Source: Methanomicrobiales archaeon
Lineage (GTDB): Archaea; Halobacteriota; Methanomicrobia; Methanomicrobiales; Methanospirillaceae
Length of the DNA stretch: 7,209 nt
Direction of reading: 5' to 3'
Assembly: GCA_017883495.1 (NCBI GenBank)
Contig: JADGNL010000152.1
Location: 1-7,209 of the forward strand
Of the stretch, positions 5,809-7,209 are shown one piece after another. The notes below the pieces were generated by a model. That model did not search any database. It had not been told where the DNA came from and was given only the letters and a program-made list of their open reading frames with translations. The position numbers and the translations under genes are program-made. Numbering within the stretch: the stretch's first letter is position 1; every line of letters begins with the position of its first letter.

Positions 5809-6654
5809 TTACGGGGCCGGCCCCGAGGCCGGGATGACGATGTGTGCGCGGCGGTACGTGCCGCGGAACCGGAGCCCTTCGGGATGCATGGTCAGCGCAG
5901 TCCGGAGGGCGCGGCGCAGGTGGCTCTCGCCGCGGGAATCCACCCCGCCCATGCGGGCCGCGCAGTCGGCCAGGGCATCTCCGATCGTCGGGTAGACCGC
6001 AGGCTCCCCGACATCGGTGTACTCGACTGTGAAGGCGTACCCGAGGGACTGCAGAACCCGGCCCAGGCTCGCAGCATACGGGGGGTCGACGTACGGCGCG
6101 CCGTGGACGTGGGGCCACTCCGCCGCCAGAAACCGGATCTGCGGCGGGGCGCTCTCCGGCCAGAAGAGATGGAGCGCGTCCCCTGCCATCCCGAGGAGCT
6201 CCCTGATCGTCGTCTCGACTGCCGGTGTGTAGAGCGCGGCCGAACCGAGCACCAGATCGAACGGAGACGTCGAAGCCGCCACCCCGAACGGCCCCTTCAG
6301 GATCGTGACCGATCGCTCGACCCGCTGTTTCGTCGCGTAGTCGCGAAGGAACGCGGCGTATCGGTTCGAGCGGGTGGTGACCGTGACCTGCATGCCGCGG
6401 CGCGCCATCAGGGACGGAAGGAGAGGCGTGCCCTCGACTATCAGGACCGTGCGGCCACGAAGACCGGCCTCGTCCTGCGTGATCTCGCCGAGGTACCCCC
6501 GGGCCTCCTCCATCGCCGGAAGGGCATTGTGCGCGATATCCTCGAGCGCGGTTCCCGGCCGAAGGGGCAGGAGGTGCGGCGTGGCCAGGTGCCGGCGCAT
6601 CCGCTCGCTCCAGAGCGCAGCGCAGTCCGGCCCGGGGGTGCCACTTTCGTTCAT
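5809..6654 (-). CDS. Methyltransferase-fold protein with degenerate SAM-binding motif
   Basis: A 281-residue protein whose central part (about residues 68-165) has the alternating strand-helix pattern of a class I methyltransferase. Strand 1 is TVLIVEG (69-75), strand 2 QVTVTT, strand 3 SVTIL and strand 4 PFDLVLGSAAL (131-141), followed by LHLFWP. The N-terminus has CAALWSERMRRH. The layout and the HLFW...HG.PY stretch resemble a family of methanogen SAM-dependent methyltransferases that I know only as uncharacterised. The usual glycine loop GxGxG is replaced by EGTPLLP, so SAM binding may be lost or changed. Substrate unknown. The ATG at 6654 is preferred because the 15 extra codons from an ATG at 6699 are rich in GGT and other codons rare in the gene; neither start has a clear Shine-Dalgarno. 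It faces the hemerythrin gene tail to tail. Confidence 0.7.
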   Translation of the reverse strand: MNESGTPGPDCAALWSERMRRHLATPHLLPLRPGTALEDIAHNALPAMEEARGYLGEITQDEAGLRGRTVLIVEGTPLLPSLMARRGMQVTVTTRSNRYAAFLRDYATKQRVERSVTILKGPFGVAASTSPFDLVLGSAALYTPAVETTIRELLGMAGDALHLFWPESAPPQIRFLAAEWPHVHGAPYVDPPYAASLGRVLQSLGYAFTVEYTDVGEPAVYPTIGDALADCAARMGGVDSRGESHLRRALRTALTMHPEGLRFRGTYRRAHIVIPASGPAP

Positions 6655-6771
6655 ACGGATCCCGACGGCACCCGTCCCCGAAGAACCGATACCGACCATG
6701 CATGGGCCGCGGAGTGTGAAGAGCTTTCCGGGTTACGGCAGGATCTGAGCCTGATTAGCCTAAAAGGGCTG

Positions 6772-6778
6772 TATATTT
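6772..6778 (-). promoter_or_regulatory. TATA box upstream of the methyltransferase-fold gene
   Basis: The minus strand reads AAATATA, a strong archaeal TATA match preceded by GAGG. It predicts transcription starting near 6748, so the leader would be about 50 nt to the ATG at 6699 or about 95 nt to the ATG at 6654. The same AT-rich block could serve rightward transcription. Confidence 0.5.
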
Positions 6779-6879
6779 CCTCATGACATACCAAAGATTC
6801 GATTGCACAACCTCGATGACCCCCCTTGCGGCAAGTTCTCCGTTAACGATATCTGTCCTTCGTCCTGACCGCGATCGGT

Positions 6880-6920
6880 CCCGGCATCCTCCGGGTGCGG
6901 GGGAGATCTGCCGGGCAGAT
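6880..6920 (+). promoter_or_regulatory. Structured leader: hairpin plus palindrome at a start codon
   Basis: Two adjacent symmetric elements precede the ATG at 6919. At 6880-6902 a ten-position stem (nine pairs, one of them G-U, one mismatch) closes a three-base loop; its right arm overlaps the purine-rich ribosome-binding stretch at 6899-6906. At 6906-6920 there is a perfect palindrome, ATCTGCC-G-GGCAGAT, which contains the first two bases of the ATG. They could act as an operator or a translational switch, or be chance in GC-rich DNA. Confidence 0.35.
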
Positions 6921-7209
6921 GACAGACTCGGATCTCCCTTCCGGTACGGGAACGGAGCTGGCCAACGCACCGGTCTCGTCCGACCTGCTGACGGAGCACG
7001 CACCGTTTCCGTGAGCACTGATCGACGGCGCGGGCCGGTATCGTTGATCAGTCCGGCATGTGTCGAGGTCTTCGGCAATACGCGCGACGACCTTCGAATG
7101 GACCGGGATTGGGCGGAGTTCGCGTTTCCCGATGCGGAGGAGGGGGAGATGGCGCTTGAGACATGGTGCCGTGACCGGGGCGACGAGGGGACCGGAATCG
7201 GCCTCGCGA
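6919..7209 (+). pseudogene. PAS-domain (sensor-like) gene start with broken reading frame, runs off right edge
   Basis: From ATG 6919, behind a GGGGGAGA ribosome-binding stretch, 31 natural-looking codons end with DLLTEHAPFP and a TGA at 7012-7014. Beyond it the same frame continues with ALIDGAGR, then is lost. From 7038 the next frame gives VSLISPACVEVFGNTRDDL and MDRDWAEFAFPDAEEGEM, open to the window end. Joined, these fit the start of a PAS domain (apfpvALID.dGr.v.isPA...FG.tr.dl...W), as found in archaeal sensor kinases. One lost base near 7036-7038 plus a nonsense codon at 7012 explains everything. Alternatively a single lost G at 7011 joins the first frame to GTGAGCACT, at the cost of a poorer PAS match. 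The remaining domains are outside the window. It may instead be a 31-residue leader peptide followed by a gene starting at GTG 7011 (GTGA overlap). Confidence 0.45.
7017..7052. repeat. Inverted repeat, 12-bp stem, at the frame break
   Basis: ACTGATCGACGG at 7017-7028 pairs with 7041-7052 over 12 positions (ten Watson-Crick, two G-U) around a 12-base GC-rich loop. It begins two bases after the TGA that ends the upstream 31-codon frame and spans the point where the PAS reading changes frame. It may be a real RNA structure, a protein-binding dyad, or a site prone to deletion or misreading. Confidence 0.5.

Noticed and set aside
5768..6703. A 311-codon minus-strand frame overlapping the methyltransferase-fold gene
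   Set aside because: Composition is dominated by Arg, Gly, Pro and His, and no fold pattern is visible; the frame of 5809-6654 gives a clear strand-helix order.
5227..6786. A 519-codon plus-strand open frame across the hemerythrin and methyltransferase region
   Set aside because: It overlaps the recognised hemerythrin gene in another frame and the methyltransferase on the other strand, with arginine-rich shadow composition.
6759..6918. The frame open from ATG 6783 into the right-edge PAS-like reading, suggesting a longer N-terminus
   Set aside because: The residues before about 7011 look non-coding (Arg, Pro and Ser rich, no motif) and cross two hairpins; the frame from 6919 has better composition and a ribosome-binding site.
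7012..7014. Selenocysteine or programmed frameshifting at the TGA of the right-edge gene
   Set aside because: No SECIS-like element is identifiable, selenoproteins in methanogens are largely confined to other orders, and no canonical slippery heptamer is present.

Overview
The window looks like chromosomal DNA of a GC-rich euryarchaeon, most probably a methanogen of the Methanomicrobiales (inference). The evidence is a set of archaeal-type housekeeping genes (transcription factor S, Pth2-type peptidyl-tRNA hydrolase, archaeal TruD, archaeal riboflavin-pathway reductase), an archaeosortase, AT-rich TATA-like boxes 25-45 nt upstream of starts, and very short leaders. I see no tRNA, rRNA, CRISPR array, insertion sequence or integrase.

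Layout. 1-764 (minus): 5' part of a PUA-domain sulfonucleotide-reductase-like protein that runs off the left edge at its PP-loop. 811-1122 (minus): transcription factor S. 1220-2053 (plus): archaeosortase A. It converges on and overlaps by 53 bp a CDP-alcohol phosphatidyltransferase (2001-2651, minus). 2786-3466 (plus): diaminopyrimidine reductase of riboflavin/deazaflavin synthesis. Its TAG stop interlocks with the TAG stop of truD (3463-4734, minus) through one CTAG. truD is preceded by pth2 (4731-5093, minus) with an ATGA overlap. 5300-5759 (plus): hemerythrin-type protein with a one-base frameshift near its 3' end. 5809-6654 (minus): methyltransferase-fold protein with a degraded SAM-binding loop. 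6655-6918 holds promoter-like sequence and two potential hairpins. From 6919 to the right edge there is the start of a PAS-domain (sensor-like) gene whose frame is broken.

Functional themes. Archaeosortase A and a lipid-headgroup enzyme sit tail to tail, which is suggestive because archaeosortase substrates become lipid-anchored and, in Haloferax, an enzyme of the same CDP-alcohol superfamily is needed for this. pth2 and truD form a tightly coupled pair for tRNA metabolism, and the PUA/zinc-ribbon/PP-loop protein may also act on RNA. The right third carries two independent reading-frame breaks (5696-5700 and 7012-7038), pointing either to gene decay in a sensor/oxygen-response region or to sequence error. 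The least explained parts are the PUA sulfonucleotide-reductase-like protein, the degenerate methyltransferase and the structured, frame-broken right edge; I found no convincing wholly new system.
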